The translations under genes were made by a program, and so were the position numbers. Source: an uncultured Collinsella sp. (GTDB lineage: Bacteria > Actinomycetota > Coriobacteriia > Coriobacteriales > Coriobacteriaceae). Taken from it: 27,107 nucleotides of DNA. The notes below the pieces were generated by a model. The model had not been told where the DNA came from. It ran no database searches and saw only the letters and a program-made list of their open reading frames with translations. Location: NCBI GenBank assembly GCA_900544225.1, contig UQUD01000014.1, positions 1 to 27,107 of the forward strand. Direction: 5' to 3'. Position 1 is the stretch's first letter; every line of letters begins with the position of its first letter. Below, piece after piece: positions 7,334 through 14,643 of the stretch.

Positions 7334-7982
7334 CTAAATCAACCCTCCCTGTCATTAAATCCCTAATGTAGACACCCTCAGAGTCGAATCCATTCACAGT
7401 ATCCAGGTACTTGCGCCGCGCGTTCTGTTCTCGCTTAAAGCGCTTGGGATAATACTCAGATCCCAACGCCTGCCTCCATTCGCGGAATCTGATTACTGAA
7501 AACGCACGCTCACTCATAAGAGCGTATTGGATGCCCAAATCGCCCAAACGCATAATGAGTTGCAGTTGCCTAAGCGAGATCATGCTGTTAACGAACTGTC
7601 TTGCAAACGAAAAGTAAGAATCGTCGGCGCGATAACCTCGAATTACGTCATAGGGAGAAATATCAATTAGGCAGTTATCCAGCAGATAGCGAAGTCCTTC
7701 GCGCGCCAGCGGTGTCGAAACATTGAACTCCCTATTGTTAGCCAAAATCGCAAGCCAATTGAGAATTGAAAACTCCCCGGACTCCAAGTCCAAGACCGCA
7801 AGACCATCCATATCGAGCTCATATCGATTCGCGATACCATCGGACTCGGTCCGACATGCCCACTCCATTGCCATTTCCTCATGCGGCGTGCAATAAAACC
7901 CACACCCATAGTCATTGAATTGTCTGCATTTATCCAACGACGGATGCTCGACAACAACCTCCGACCCGTGCCAAAGCTCCAT
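7299..7982 (-). CDS. DUF3990 protein, putative ADP-ribosyltransferase-fold toxin
   Basis: The 227-aa protein begins ELWHGSEVVVEHP and continues FNDYGCGFYCTP and AMEWACR, the pattern of DUF3990 proteins, which are related to ADP-ribosyltransferases. The H-G pair near residue 6 and the Y/FY region near 27-32 would correspond to NAD-binding positions; the catalytic residue cannot be assigned by eye. In other genomes such genes sit next to small HTH or DUF3791 partners and behave as toxin-antitoxin candidates. The ATG at 7982 is chosen because GGAGGT (minus strand, 7987-7992) lies just upstream; a TTG four codons earlier would overlap it. It is first in the operon, overlaps the HTH gene at its end and has AT-rich composition. 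The target is unknown. Confidence 0.7.
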   Translation of the reverse strand: MELWHGSEVVVEHPSLDKCRQFNDYGCGFYCTPHEEMAMEWACRTESDGIANRYELDMDGLAVLDLESGEFSILNWLAILANNREFNVSTPLAREGLRYLLDNCLIDISPYDVIRGYRADDSYFSFARQFVNSMISLRQLQLIMRLGDLGIQYALMSERAFSVIRFREWRQALGSEYYPKRFKREQNARRKYLDTVNGFDSEGVYIRDLMTGRVDLDDPRVDELWTE

Positions 7983-8000
7983 ATCGACCTCCAAACAAAA

Positions 8001-8047
8001 ATATCACCCCAGTGATAGTTTACCAATAACTATCACTGGGGTGATAT
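8001..8047. promoter_or_regulatory. Double palindromic operator of the DUF3990/HTH operon
   Basis: The arms 8001-8020 and 8028-8047 are perfect 20-nt reverse complements with a 7-nt centre. Each arm contains its own 16-bp palindrome, TATCACCCCAGTGATA (8002-8017) and TATCACTGGGGTGATA (8031-8046), so the site offers two dyads centred 29 bp apart. It lies immediately upstream of the DUF3990 gene, exactly where an autorepressor of this operon would bind. It could also act as a terminator-like hairpin for ysxC, whose stop codon is 32 nt away on the other side, although no U-run follows in that direction. Confidence 0.75.
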
Positions 8048-8078
8048 AGGTGGGAGCTTTTGAAGGGTTGCGGCCCGA

Positions 8079-8669
8079 TTAGAGGCAAGCCTCGGCGATG
8101 CGCTTTTTGAGTTCGTCGATGCCGGTACCGGTTTGGGAGCTTGTGATGATTACGTTTTCGGCCGGGACGTTGAGCTGCTTTTTGATGGCTGCTGCCTGGC
8201 GGGCCTGCTGGGTGCGGCTGAGCTTGTCGGCCTTGGTGAGGCAGACGATAAAGTTGAACTCGTTGCCCTGCAGGTAGTCGATCATGTCATGGTCGAGCTT
8301 ACTCGGGTCGTGACGAATATCCACCAGCGACACAACCAGGTTAAAGCTGCGCTCCGAGTCGAAGAAGTCACCGATAAGTTCTGCCCAGCGGTCACGCTCG
8401 GCCTTGGAACGACGGGCGAAACCATAACCCGGCAGGTCGACGAAGTGCACGTCGTCAGCCTCAAAGAAGTTGATGTTGCTCGTCTTGCCCGGTGTGCTCG
8501 AAACCTTGACGAGGTTTTTGCGGCCAAAAAGCTTGTTCATGATCGACGACTTGCCCACGTTGGAGCGGCCGACGAAGCTCACCTCGGGGCAAGTGGACTC
8601 GGGAATCTGCGAAACCTTGCCATAGCTGGCAACGAACTTGGCAAGCTGGTAGTTAATGGAATCGGCCAT
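8079..8669 (-). CDS. ysxC: Ribosome biogenesis GTP-binding protein YsxC/EngB
   Basis: This essential GTPase takes part in assembly of the large ribosomal subunit. The 196-aa protein shows all GTPase motifs: P-loop GRSNVGKSS (34-42), the G2 threonine region in STPGKTSN (58-65), DLPGYG (78-83) and TKAD (145-148). The EngB-typical start is MADSINYQLAKF, preceded by AAGGAG 6 nt upstream; the open frame extends much further upstream, but there it overlaps mtnN and is not homologous. It is 40 nt downstream of mtnN and probably in one operon with it. Confidence 0.95.
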   Translation of the reverse strand: MADSINYQLAKFVASYGKVSQIPESTCPEVSFVGRSNVGKSSIMNKLFGRKNLVKVSSTPGKTSNINFFEADDVHFVDLPGYGFARRSKAERDRWAELIGDFFDSERSFNLVVSLVDIRHDPSKLDHDMIDYLQGNEFNFIVCLTKADKLSRTQQARQAAAIKKQLNVPAENVIITSSQTGTGIDELKKRIAEACL

Positions 8670-8709
8670 GGACACTCCTTGGTCGTAGGTTCTTACAAAA
8701 AAAAGCGCG

Positions 8710-9450
8710 CTAATAGATAGCAGCGATACGGCGAACGATATCGAGCGTAATGCCACTCGCGGTGCGGGCATACTCGAACAGGTCGAACTCGCGGTCGCAA
8801 ATCGCATCGTACGCCTCGTCACAATTATCGCTGATAGCGCGCAGCACCAGGCAATCGACACCATTTTTGGTTGCGACGTGGGCAATTGCCGCGCCCTCCA
8901 TGCCGACACAATCGGCATGCGTCGCCTCGATAGCGTCGTTGCGCATGGCGGCGCCCGTCACAAAGCGGTTACCCGTGGCAATCGTGCCGACCAGGAACTG
9001 CTTTGCGCCCTCGTTCGAAGCTGCTGCATTTGTCGAAGCATCAACAAACCCACGCTCAGCAAGCACATCGGCAGCAATATCGACCAGCGCAGGCGTCGAG
9101 CCAAACTCCTCGAGCCCCGGTGCAGACTCGGCGATAAGCGCAGTATCGGTATCCAGATAGCGCAGGCATTTGCCGATGACCACGTCGTCGATATGGAGCT
9201 TGGGGTTCAAACCGCCCGCGATACCCGAAAGCACAACTGCCTGTGGAGCATACTTGCTAATGAGGTGCTGTGTTGCGGCGGCAGCGTTTACCGTGCCCAT
9301 ACCCGCCGTCGTGGCGACAATCGACAGGCCGTCGAGCCCGCCGGTCACAACGTTCAAGCCCGCCTCCTGTACCATGCAAACGTTACTCAACTCTTCCTTA
9401 ATCTGCATGATCTCTTTTTCGAGTGCACCGATAATCGCGATGGTAGCCAT
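8710..9450 (-). CDS. mtnN: 5'-methylthioadenosine/S-adenosylhomocysteine nucleosidase
   Basis: The enzyme hydrolyses MTA and SAH, removing by-products of polyamine synthesis, methylation and radical-SAM reactions. The 246-aa protein matches the family: an IIGALEKEI start with the likely general acid Glu13, SGIAGGL for the ribose/phosphate pocket, the specificity glutamate in GMEGAAIA and the catalytic aspartate in AISDNCDE. It is slightly longer than the typical 230 residues because of a loop near residues 140-160. I start at MATIAII (ATG 9450, GGGGA upstream); a TTG four codons earlier is possible. It shares a likely transcript with ysxC. A 17-bp palindrome lies in its upstream region. Confidence 0.93.
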   Translation of the reverse strand: MATIAIIGALEKEIMQIKEELSNVCMVQEAGLNVVTGGLDGLSIVATTAGMGTVNAAAATQHLISKYAPQAVVLSGIAGGLNPKLHIDDVVIGKCLRYLDTDTALIAESAPGLEEFGSTPALVDIAADVLAERGFVDASTNAAASNEGAKQFLVGTIATGNRFVTGAAMRNDAIEATHADCVGMEGAAIAHVATKNGVDCLVLRAISDNCDEAYDAICDREFDLFEYARTASGITLDIVRRIAAIY

Positions 9451-9488
9451 GCCATTCCCCAAACCTATACGAAATTCTCAACCACGGT

Positions 9489-9521
9489 ATGGTACCAGCA
9501 TTTTGTTTGACCTCGTCAAAC
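9489..9521 (-). promoter_or_regulatory. Possible mtnN promoter with overlapping palindrome
   Basis: The palindrome GTTTGAC-CTC-GTCAAAC spans 9505-9521. On the minus strand it contains TTGACG (9514-9519), a good -35 box; TACCAT (9489-9494) could be the -10 box, but the 19-bp spacer is long. A regulator binding the dyad would cover the -35 box. Confidence 0.35.
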
Positions 9522-9528
9522 GAACACG

Positions 9529-10647
9529 CTAGGCCAGCGCAGCTCGCGTATCAAACAGAGCCTTTGCAATCGCAGCCGTAACCTCGCTCGAGCGGTCGCT
9601 CCACGGCATCGATGTCATGATGCTCATGACATAGGTACGGCCATCGATGTCGATAAGGCCCGCATCGCATGTCGAATAGCAACCATCCTCGCTAATCCAG
9701 CCTGCCTTGTTGCGCACCAAGGCTTGGTCGTCCGCAATGCCATCACGGATAAATGAGCGCGATGTTGATGACAGCAGTTCAGATAACCACTGGGAGGCCT
9801 CACTGCCACAGCTCAAATACTCGCACATCTCGCGCCACAACTTGGCCGAGGTGCGCGGGCAATAAGTGGGAAAATCACTCATCGGATCGAGTGCGGTATC
9901 GTAATCGATGCCAAGACCGACAATCCAATCCTCGTAACCGACACGGTCAAACGCCGCGCGTAACGCAATAAACGAATCGTTGTCCGAATTAACGACCGAG
10001 GCCTCGATGAGTTCGCGAACCGTCAGCCAGCCCATACTGTAGCCGCCATAGGTGCCCAGAGTATCATCGAGCGATACTTGCCCTGTCTCGACCAGGGATT
10101 CACAGACGTAGAGCACATAGAGCGCCTTATAACTACTCGCACCGTAAACCTCGACATCGGCGTTATACGTCACGCCCTTGCCGCTCGACAAATCGTAAAA
10201 CACCACGCCCACATCGCCCAATTCCCGGGCCTGATCAAGGGCATCTTGGAGTGCGGCGAGGCTCTCATCCTCCAGGGCGGTGATCTGGTCATCAACCAAT
10301 GAGAAGGTCTGCACGGTATCGCCTGAGGGAATATCGTTAAAGTCCGCCTTCGAAAGCCTCGTCTTAAGGCTCGCTGTCGACAGGGTTTGACTTGCGGTGG
10401 CTTTAGATTCAGAGACCTTTTTGTTTTGCGTCTGTACCGTTGACGCATCTGAGTGTGCCATTCGCTCCGACGCGTAGGTTTTGGCGGTAATTCCGAGGAT
10501 AATAACCGCCAACGTTAGCATCCCAACGGCGGCAATCTTCGTCACGCGGATGCGAACGTCAGCGAGGCCACGCGAAGGCGTGCCCTTCGTCTCATATCTG
10601 CTGCCATGCTGCGGCACATACTCGTCCCGCGATGCGTTGCTTCGCAC
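9529..10647 (-). CDS. Membrane-anchored beta-lactamase-fold serine hydrolase
   Basis: The 372-aa protein has a 36-residue cytoplasmic start, one membrane span (about 37-55), a linker rich in Ser/Thr/Lys (60-110) and an extracellular class A beta-lactamase-like domain. Catalytic motifs are present: S-x-x-K as SSYK (Ser171, Lys174), SDN (221-223) and KAG (314-316) in place of the common KTG. The anchor and the KAG variant suggest a cell-wall-related hydrolase or transpeptidase-like protein at least as much as a true beta-lactamase, so no resistance claim is made. GTG start 10647 has AGGAG 5 nt upstream. A matching promoter lies at 10685-10712. Confidence 0.85.
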   Translation of the reverse strand: MRSNASRDEYVPQHGSRYETKGTPSRGLADVRIRVTKIAAVGMLTLAVIILGITAKTYASERMAHSDASTVQTQNKKVSESKATASQTLSTASLKTRLSKADFNDIPSGDTVQTFSLVDDQITALEDESLAALQDALDQARELGDVGVVFYDLSSGKGVTYNADVEVYGASSYKALYVLYVCESLVETGQVSLDDTLGTYGGYSMGWLTVRELIEASVVNSDNDSFIALRAAFDRVGYEDWIVGLGIDYDTALDPMSDFPTYCPRTSAKLWREMCEYLSCGSEASQWLSELLSSTSRSFIRDGIADDQALVRNKAGWISEDGCYSTCDAGLIDIDGRTYVMSIMTSMPWSDRSSEVTAAIAKALFDTRAALA

Positions 10648-10684
10648 GTGGTCTCCTGACTGCTACCGTTTATATACGAGCAGC

Positions 10685-10712
10685 ATAATACCGAGCAGGC
10701 ATTTCTTTCCAA
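10685..10712 (-). promoter_or_regulatory. Promoter of the serine hydrolase gene
   Basis: On the minus strand TTGGAA (10707-10712), a 16-bp spacer and TATTAT (10685-10690) form a good sigma-70-type promoter about 38 nt before the GTG start. Confidence 0.6.
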
Positions 10713-10806
10713 AGATATTCAGCGGCGTTTAAGGTGTCTTTAAAGAAACCACAAGCGTATTTATCCAAATGGCACGATTCTGTTGCGCATCTCCGCCCAA
10801 AACGCA

Positions 10807-10871
10807 GTTGCGGTGGAATAGTTCCTGTTTGGGCAGCATAAGCCGAAAAACAAGAACTATTCCACCGCAAC
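10807..10871. repeat. 18-bp-stem hairpin (element E)
   Basis: Arms 10807-10824 and 10854-10871 are perfect reverse complements. After a C/A mismatch the stem continues 5 bp (10826-10830 with 10848-10852), then GGC/GCC (10832-10834, 10842-10844) closes the loop. No U-run follows on either strand. It is unlike the other hairpins in sequence. Confidence 0.75.
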
Positions 10872-10902
10872 TTGACGGGGCTCTTTGGCAATCAACTTGG
10901 CG

Positions 10903-10947
10903 CCCAGGGGCACTCATTTAAGTCTGTCCCCAATGAGTGCCTTTGGG
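10903..10947. repeat. Conserved-loop hairpin, copy 1, after pflA
   Basis: GGCACTCATT (10909-10918) pairs with 10932-10941; six further pairs, two of them G-U if transcribed from the plus strand, extend the stem to 10903 and 10947. The 13-nt loop is TAAGTCTGTCCCC. A second hairpin at 27071-27107 has a 13-nt loop of nearly the same sequence on an unrelated stem. It sits 16 nt beyond the pflA stop and might contribute to transcript ending, although there is no U-run. Confidence 0.7.
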
Positions 10948-10963
10948 AAGCGAAAATGGCTCG

Positions 10964-11782
10964 CTAGCCGATGGCGTTTTTGAGTTCCGCGCGGCGCTTT
11001 TTCATGCCGGTCATGACGGCGTTGCGCAGCTCGGGCATGCGCGCGGTATCCATCTGGGGCACGCCCTCGAGCTTATAGGGAATCCCCAGCTGCTCATACT
11101 TGACGACGCCCATCGTGTGATACGGCAGCATTTCCAGGCCCACCACGTTGTGCCACGGGGCGATGAGGCGGCCGAGCGCCTCGCACTCCTCAACCGTATC
11201 GGTAATGCCCGGCACCACCACGTGGCGGATAACGACCTTAATCTTGCGACGCGCAAGCTCATCACCAAACGCCAGGATGCGTGCGGGATCGCAACCGGTC
11301 AGCTTTTTATGCTCGACGGGATCGGCGTGTTTAATGTCGAGCAGCACCATATCGGTCTCGTTGAGTACGGCATCGAACTTCTCGGGATGCGCGGGATCGA
11401 ACGCATAGCCGCAGCTATCCAAGCAGGTGTGCACGCGACCATCGGGGTTGTTGTGCATGGCGCGGAACAGGTCGGCCAAAAACTCAGGCTGCAGGAGCGG
11501 CTCGCCGCCGGATACCGTAATACCACCGCTGCGGTAAAACTCATGGTTGCTCTGGAACTCGTCCATCAGGTGCTCGACGGTCACCATGGTGCCGCCGTTA
11601 ACCGACCAGGTGTCGGGGTTGTGGCAATACGCACAGCGCATGGGACAGCCCTGAACAAACACCACAAAGCGGATGCCGGGTCCATCGACCGTTCCCATCG
11701 TCTCAATCGAATGCACGCGGCCCAGGGCAAACGCAGAGTCCTCGGGACGAGCGTCCACACCCTCGAGCGTCATCTCAGCCAT
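10964..11782 (-). CDS. pflA: Pyruvate formate-lyase activating enzyme (radical SAM)
   Basis: This radical-SAM enzyme uses a [4Fe-4S] cluster and SAM to generate the glycyl radical on pyruvate formate-lyase. The 272-aa protein has the cluster motif C-x3-C-x2-C as CPMRCAYC (Cys46, 50, 53), the family start SIETMGTVDGPGIR and the SAM-binding GGEP motif. ATG 11782 is chosen because AAGG lies 8 nt upstream; an ATG seven codons earlier has no ribosome-binding site. Its substrate here should be the separate 83-aa glycyl-radical subunit at 19022-19273, 7 kb away on the same strand rather than adjacent. Confidence 0.94.
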   Translation of the reverse strand: MAEMTLEGVDARPEDSAFALGRVHSIETMGTVDGPGIRFVVFVQGCPMRCAYCHNPDTWSVNGGTMVTVEHLMDEFQSNHEFYRSGGITVSGGEPLLQPEFLADLFRAMHNNPDGRVHTCLDSCGYAFDPAHPEKFDAVLNETDMVLLDIKHADPVEHKKLTGCDPARILAFGDELARRKIKVVIRHVVVPGITDTVEECEALGRLIAPWHNVVGLEMLPYHTMGVVKYEQLGIPYKLEGVPQMDTARMPELRNAVMTGMKKRRAELKNAIG

Positions 11783-11904
11783 TCCCGCTACCTTGCCTCT
11801 CATTGGTTTTAGCTACATAAATGCCAGAGTCATTCTAGCCCATATGCATGATGGCGAAACGGTTTAGCGGTCAATTGGGTTGTTCTATTTGGCCCTACGC
11901 AAGA

Positions 11905-11937
11905 GCGGCGGGAAGGTTGTCGCAACCCGCCCGCCGC
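11905..11937. terminator. Hairpin after degV
   Basis: GCGGCGGG (11905-11912) pairs with 11930-11937, and GGTTG (11915-11919) with CAACC (11923-11927) around TCG. It lies just downstream of degV on the minus strand but lacks a U-run, so a rho-independent role is uncertain. Confidence 0.45.
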
Positions 11938-11968
11938 CGAGGCAATAGAAATCGATAGACGCCAGGCC

Positions 11969-12823
11969 TTACGCTTTAAGCGTGAGCACCGCACCGAAGG
12001 CGGTCGGGCCGCAATGGCTCGAGATGACACCGCCGACCTGAGTCCAGGTAACGTCCTTAAAGCCCAGGTCGTACGCATAGACTTCCATGTCGTCGCGCAG
12101 CTCCTGGGAAAGACCTACCGAATACGCCAGGCCAATGTGCGAGTAGTCAATCTCGCCCTTCGCAACCATGTGGTCAATAAAGGCGCGGGCGCATTTGAGC
12201 ATAGAGCCGCGGAACTTCTTGGTCGCCACAAACTTACCGCCTGTTACCTCAATGCAGGGCTTAATCTTGAGCAGGTGGGCGCCAAGGAATGCCACGTTGG
12301 ACAGACGACCGCCCGCCCTAAGGAAGGCTAGGTCGGTAGGAACAAAGCCCAGCAGCACACGGTCCATGACGGAATTCGTAAATGCAAAGATCTCGTCGAC
12401 GGTGGCATCGGGATGAGCCTCGATGTATTTGGCGGTCTCGACGACAACGAGCGACTGGCCCACCGAGACAAAACGCGTATCCATGGAGTAGACGTAGTCG
12501 CGGCCCTTAGCTGCAATCTTGGAGGACTGATGCGAGCAGGTCGTGGCCTCGGAATACGCAAGATGTAAAATGGTCGCGTCAGGCTGCTCAGCGTGAATGC
12601 GGTCGTACACGTGAGCAAAATCCGCAGGCGCGCAGCCACTGGTCTTGGGCATTACGCCAAACTCGTTGCAGCGTGAATAAATCTCGAGCGGATCGATCGA
12701 GCCGTCCTCGACGGTCTCGTCACCAATCGTGACATGCATAGGCACGCGCACGATACCGTGGCGTTCGCAAAGCTCCGGCGTCACATCCGAACCAGACTCA
12801 ACCACGATTACGTACTTGCCCAT
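11969..12823 (-). CDS. DegV family fatty-acid-binding protein
   Basis: DegV/FakB proteins bind a fatty acid and, with a FakA kinase, present it for phosphorylation and entry into phospholipid synthesis. The 284-aa protein shows the family start VIVVESGSDVTPEL, the MPKTSGCAPADF substrate-loop region (about 64-75) and the late GGRLSNVAFLGAHLLKIKP segment. Length is normal. I start at MGKYVIVV (ATG 12823); no strong ribosome-binding site is visible. The frame stays open upstream, but those residues look non-coding. No fakA is in the window, so whether this is a true FakB is open. Confidence 0.9.
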   Translation of the reverse strand: MGKYVIVVESGSDVTPELCERHGIVRVPMHVTIGDETVEDGSIDPLEIYSRCNEFGVMPKTSGCAPADFAHVYDRIHAEQPDATILHLAYSEATTCSHQSSKIAAKGRDYVYSMDTRFVSVGQSLVVVETAKYIEAHPDATVDEIFAFTNSVMDRVLLGFVPTDLAFLRAGGRLSNVAFLGAHLLKIKPCIEVTGGKFVATKKFRGSMLKCARAFIDHMVAKGEIDYSHIGLAYSVGLSQELRDDMEVYAYDLGFKDVTWTQVGGVISSHCGPTAFGAVLTLKA

Positions 12824-13010
12824 TATTATCACGACCCATCTCAACGTTGGTTTTTCAATACATGACACGCGCCGCCGCACTGTTGCACAACAGCGTCCAA
12901 GCGCCAAAGAGACGCCGCCCCTTGCACACAACAAAGGACAGCGTCTCCCTGGAAAACTCCGTGCTTGGCTGAGATTTTACACGGTTTATAAATGAGTGTT
13001 ACTTATCCCG

Positions 13011-13040
13011 CAAACGGTAGCTATACGCGATAAACGGTAG
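13011..13040. repeat. Direct repeat AAACGGTAG upstream of degV
   Basis: CAAACGGTAG (13011-13020) and TAAACGGTAG (13031-13040) are spaced exactly 20 bp apart, about two helical turns. Their AAACG cores resemble the CG-centred sites near the GH32/LacI genes. They lie between scrB and degV and could be regulator sites for degV. Confidence 0.4.
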
Positions 13041-13099
13041 TTCGCTGCGGCAACTGCAACACATTCCGCCCAGCAAGTCCAATCGTGCCCCATGCACGG

Positions 13100-14542
13100 T
13101 TAATGCACGAGGCGGTAGAAATTCATCGATGCCGCGCCCTCGGCGTGCAGCTCCATCGCCGGAACCGCCGGCGAATAGGTACGGCTCGTAAGTGCCGCCT
13201 CGCCGCCATTTGCAAAAATCTCGACCATCGTAGTGTCCGAAAGCACGCGCAGGTCGCGAAGCTCGCTGAGCTCGATCGACCTCTGGTCGCGCCCATAGCC
13301 TTCGTCACCCATGTCGAGGGTAAGCATCCCGTCTGCATAGCACACAAAGACACCCTTGCGGATTTCGAGCTCGACCATCTTGGCGCCCTCACAGGAAACC
13401 ACAAGATCAAACAGGCGGCCCGGCTCCTCAACGGTTTCACCGCCTGTCGCGCGAACGCAGTCGCCGCGCATCCTCTCAATCTCGTGCGCCGGTTGCTGGC
13501 AGAGCTTGCCATCGCGCATGCTCAGCTCTCGCGGCACCGTCAACGCGCACTGCCACCCGCGCGCCACCGTCGGGTTTTCTGCCGTCGCATCGGGGCAACC
13601 CGACCATCCGATCATCAAACGCCGGCCTGCAGTATCCTCAAAGGACTGCGGAGCATAGAAATCAAAACCGGCATCGACCATCGGGGGCATGCCCTGCCCG
13701 ACGATTTTAAAGCTCGGCGCCTCCCAATCGGCCTCGATGGGGAACCACACGCACTGATGCGGATTGCGGTAACGCCAACCATCGACAGGCACACCCTGCG
13801 GACAGCAAACGAGAATAAGCTCGCCATCGAGCTCAAACAGATCGGGGCACTCCCACATAAAGCCAAACTTCTCGCCCAACTCAATGCGCGTCGCATAGCT
13901 CCAGTCCTCAAGATTGCGCGAGGTATAGACAAGCACGCAGCCACGGTCGTCTTTCGTACGAGCACCCAGAACCATGTAGTAGATACCGTCGTGCTCAAGG
14001 ATCTTGGGGTCGCGCACGTGCGTACCGATATCGTCGGGGTAATCGACCGGTCCAACAGCTATGCACTTCTCGCCCAATTCGTCGGGATTCTCGGCAACCA
14101 TATGAATCTGGTTTTGCTCACGGCCCGTCAACACGTAGTCGTAATCATCGCGGTCAAAATGCTTGACGTTGCCGGTATAGAAATAGTGAATCTTGCCATC
14201 GCGTACAAAGGCAGAACCAGAATACGCTCCGTTCGAATCCAAATCGGAATCGGGGAACAGCGCGGGGCCATGATTCTCGTACGTCACAAAATCCTTTGTC
14301 GTCAGATGGTTCCAAAGCACTGGACCGCCATGCGCAGCATCGAACGGATCGTATTGATGATAGATGTGATACGTATCACCAATCTGAACCAAACCGTTGG
14401 GGTCGTTGAGCCAGCCAAGCTCAGGCTCCACATGGAACAGGAGCCTATCGGGGTCGGACGCGATGCGACCCGCCGTCTCATCCTGTCCGGCACGCCACTG
14501 CTCATAGTCCGCGCGTGTCACCTTATTTTTTTGATTAAACAT
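13100..14542 (-). CDS. scrB: Sucrose-6-phosphate hydrolase (GH32)
   Basis: This intracellular enzyme cleaves sucrose-6-phosphate made by the PTS into glucose-6-phosphate and fructose. The 480-aa protein has all three GH32 catalytic carboxylates: the nucleophile in WLNDPNG (Asp47), the stabiliser in HVRDPK (Asp178) and the acid/base in ECPDLF (Glu231). The beta-sandwich C-terminal domain is present (about 340-480). There is no signal peptide, consistent with a phosphorylated cytosolic substrate. GAGAAAG lies about 10 nt before the ATG. It is third in the GH32 - PTS - GH32 operon, separated from the PTS gene by a 17-bp RNA hairpin. Confidence 0.92.
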   Translation of the reverse strand: MFNQKNKVTRADYEQWRAGQDETAGRIASDPDRLLFHVEPELGWLNDPNGLVQIGDTYHIYHQYDPFDAAHGGPVLWNHLTTKDFVTYENHGPALFPDSDLDSNGAYSGSAFVRDGKIHYFYTGNVKHFDRDDYDYVLTGREQNQIHMVAENPDELGEKCIAVGPVDYPDDIGTHVRDPKILEHDGIYYMVLGARTKDDRGCVLVYTSRNLEDWSYATRIELGEKFGFMWECPDLFELDGELILVCCPQGVPVDGWRYRNPHQCVWFPIEADWEAPSFKIVGQGMPPMVDAGFDFYAPQSFEDTAGRRLMIGWSGCPDATAENPTVARGWQCALTVPRELSMRDGKLCQQPAHEIERMRGDCVRATGGETVEEPGRLFDLVVSCEGAKMVELEIRKGVFVCYADGMLTLDMGDEGYGRDQRSIELSELRDLRVLSDTTMVEIFANGGEAALTSRTYSPAVPAMELHAEGAASMNFYRLVH

Positions 14543-14566
14543 CGCCGTTGACTTTCTCGTCTATGG

Positions 14567-14604
14567 GGAAGGACGCTCGACTCACACGAGTCGAACGCCC
14601 TTCC
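14567..14604 (-). other. RNA hairpin between PTS gene and scrB
   Basis: Positions 14567-14583 pair with 14588-14604 around a 4-nt loop. In the minus-strand RNA all 17 positions pair, two of them as G-U; read as plus-strand RNA these two become A-C mismatches. The bias fits a structure acting in the operon mRNA, such as a processing or stability element setting relative expression. No U-run follows. Confidence 0.6.
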
Positions 14605-14643
14605 TCAAATGGACTTATCCTCAGATTACACTGAACGGCTCAA

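Larger units (their letters stand above)
10648..10963. other. Gene-free gap hydrolase to pflA
   Basis: It contains a promoter for the hydrolase gene and two unrelated large hairpins (10807-10871 and 10903-10947). I see no coding signal in it. Confidence 0.7.

Noticed and set aside
9529..10647. Calling the serine hydrolase an antibiotic-resistance beta-lactamase
   Set aside because: It is membrane-anchored with a long linker and has KAG instead of the usual KTG; the fold alone does not establish beta-lactam hydrolysis.
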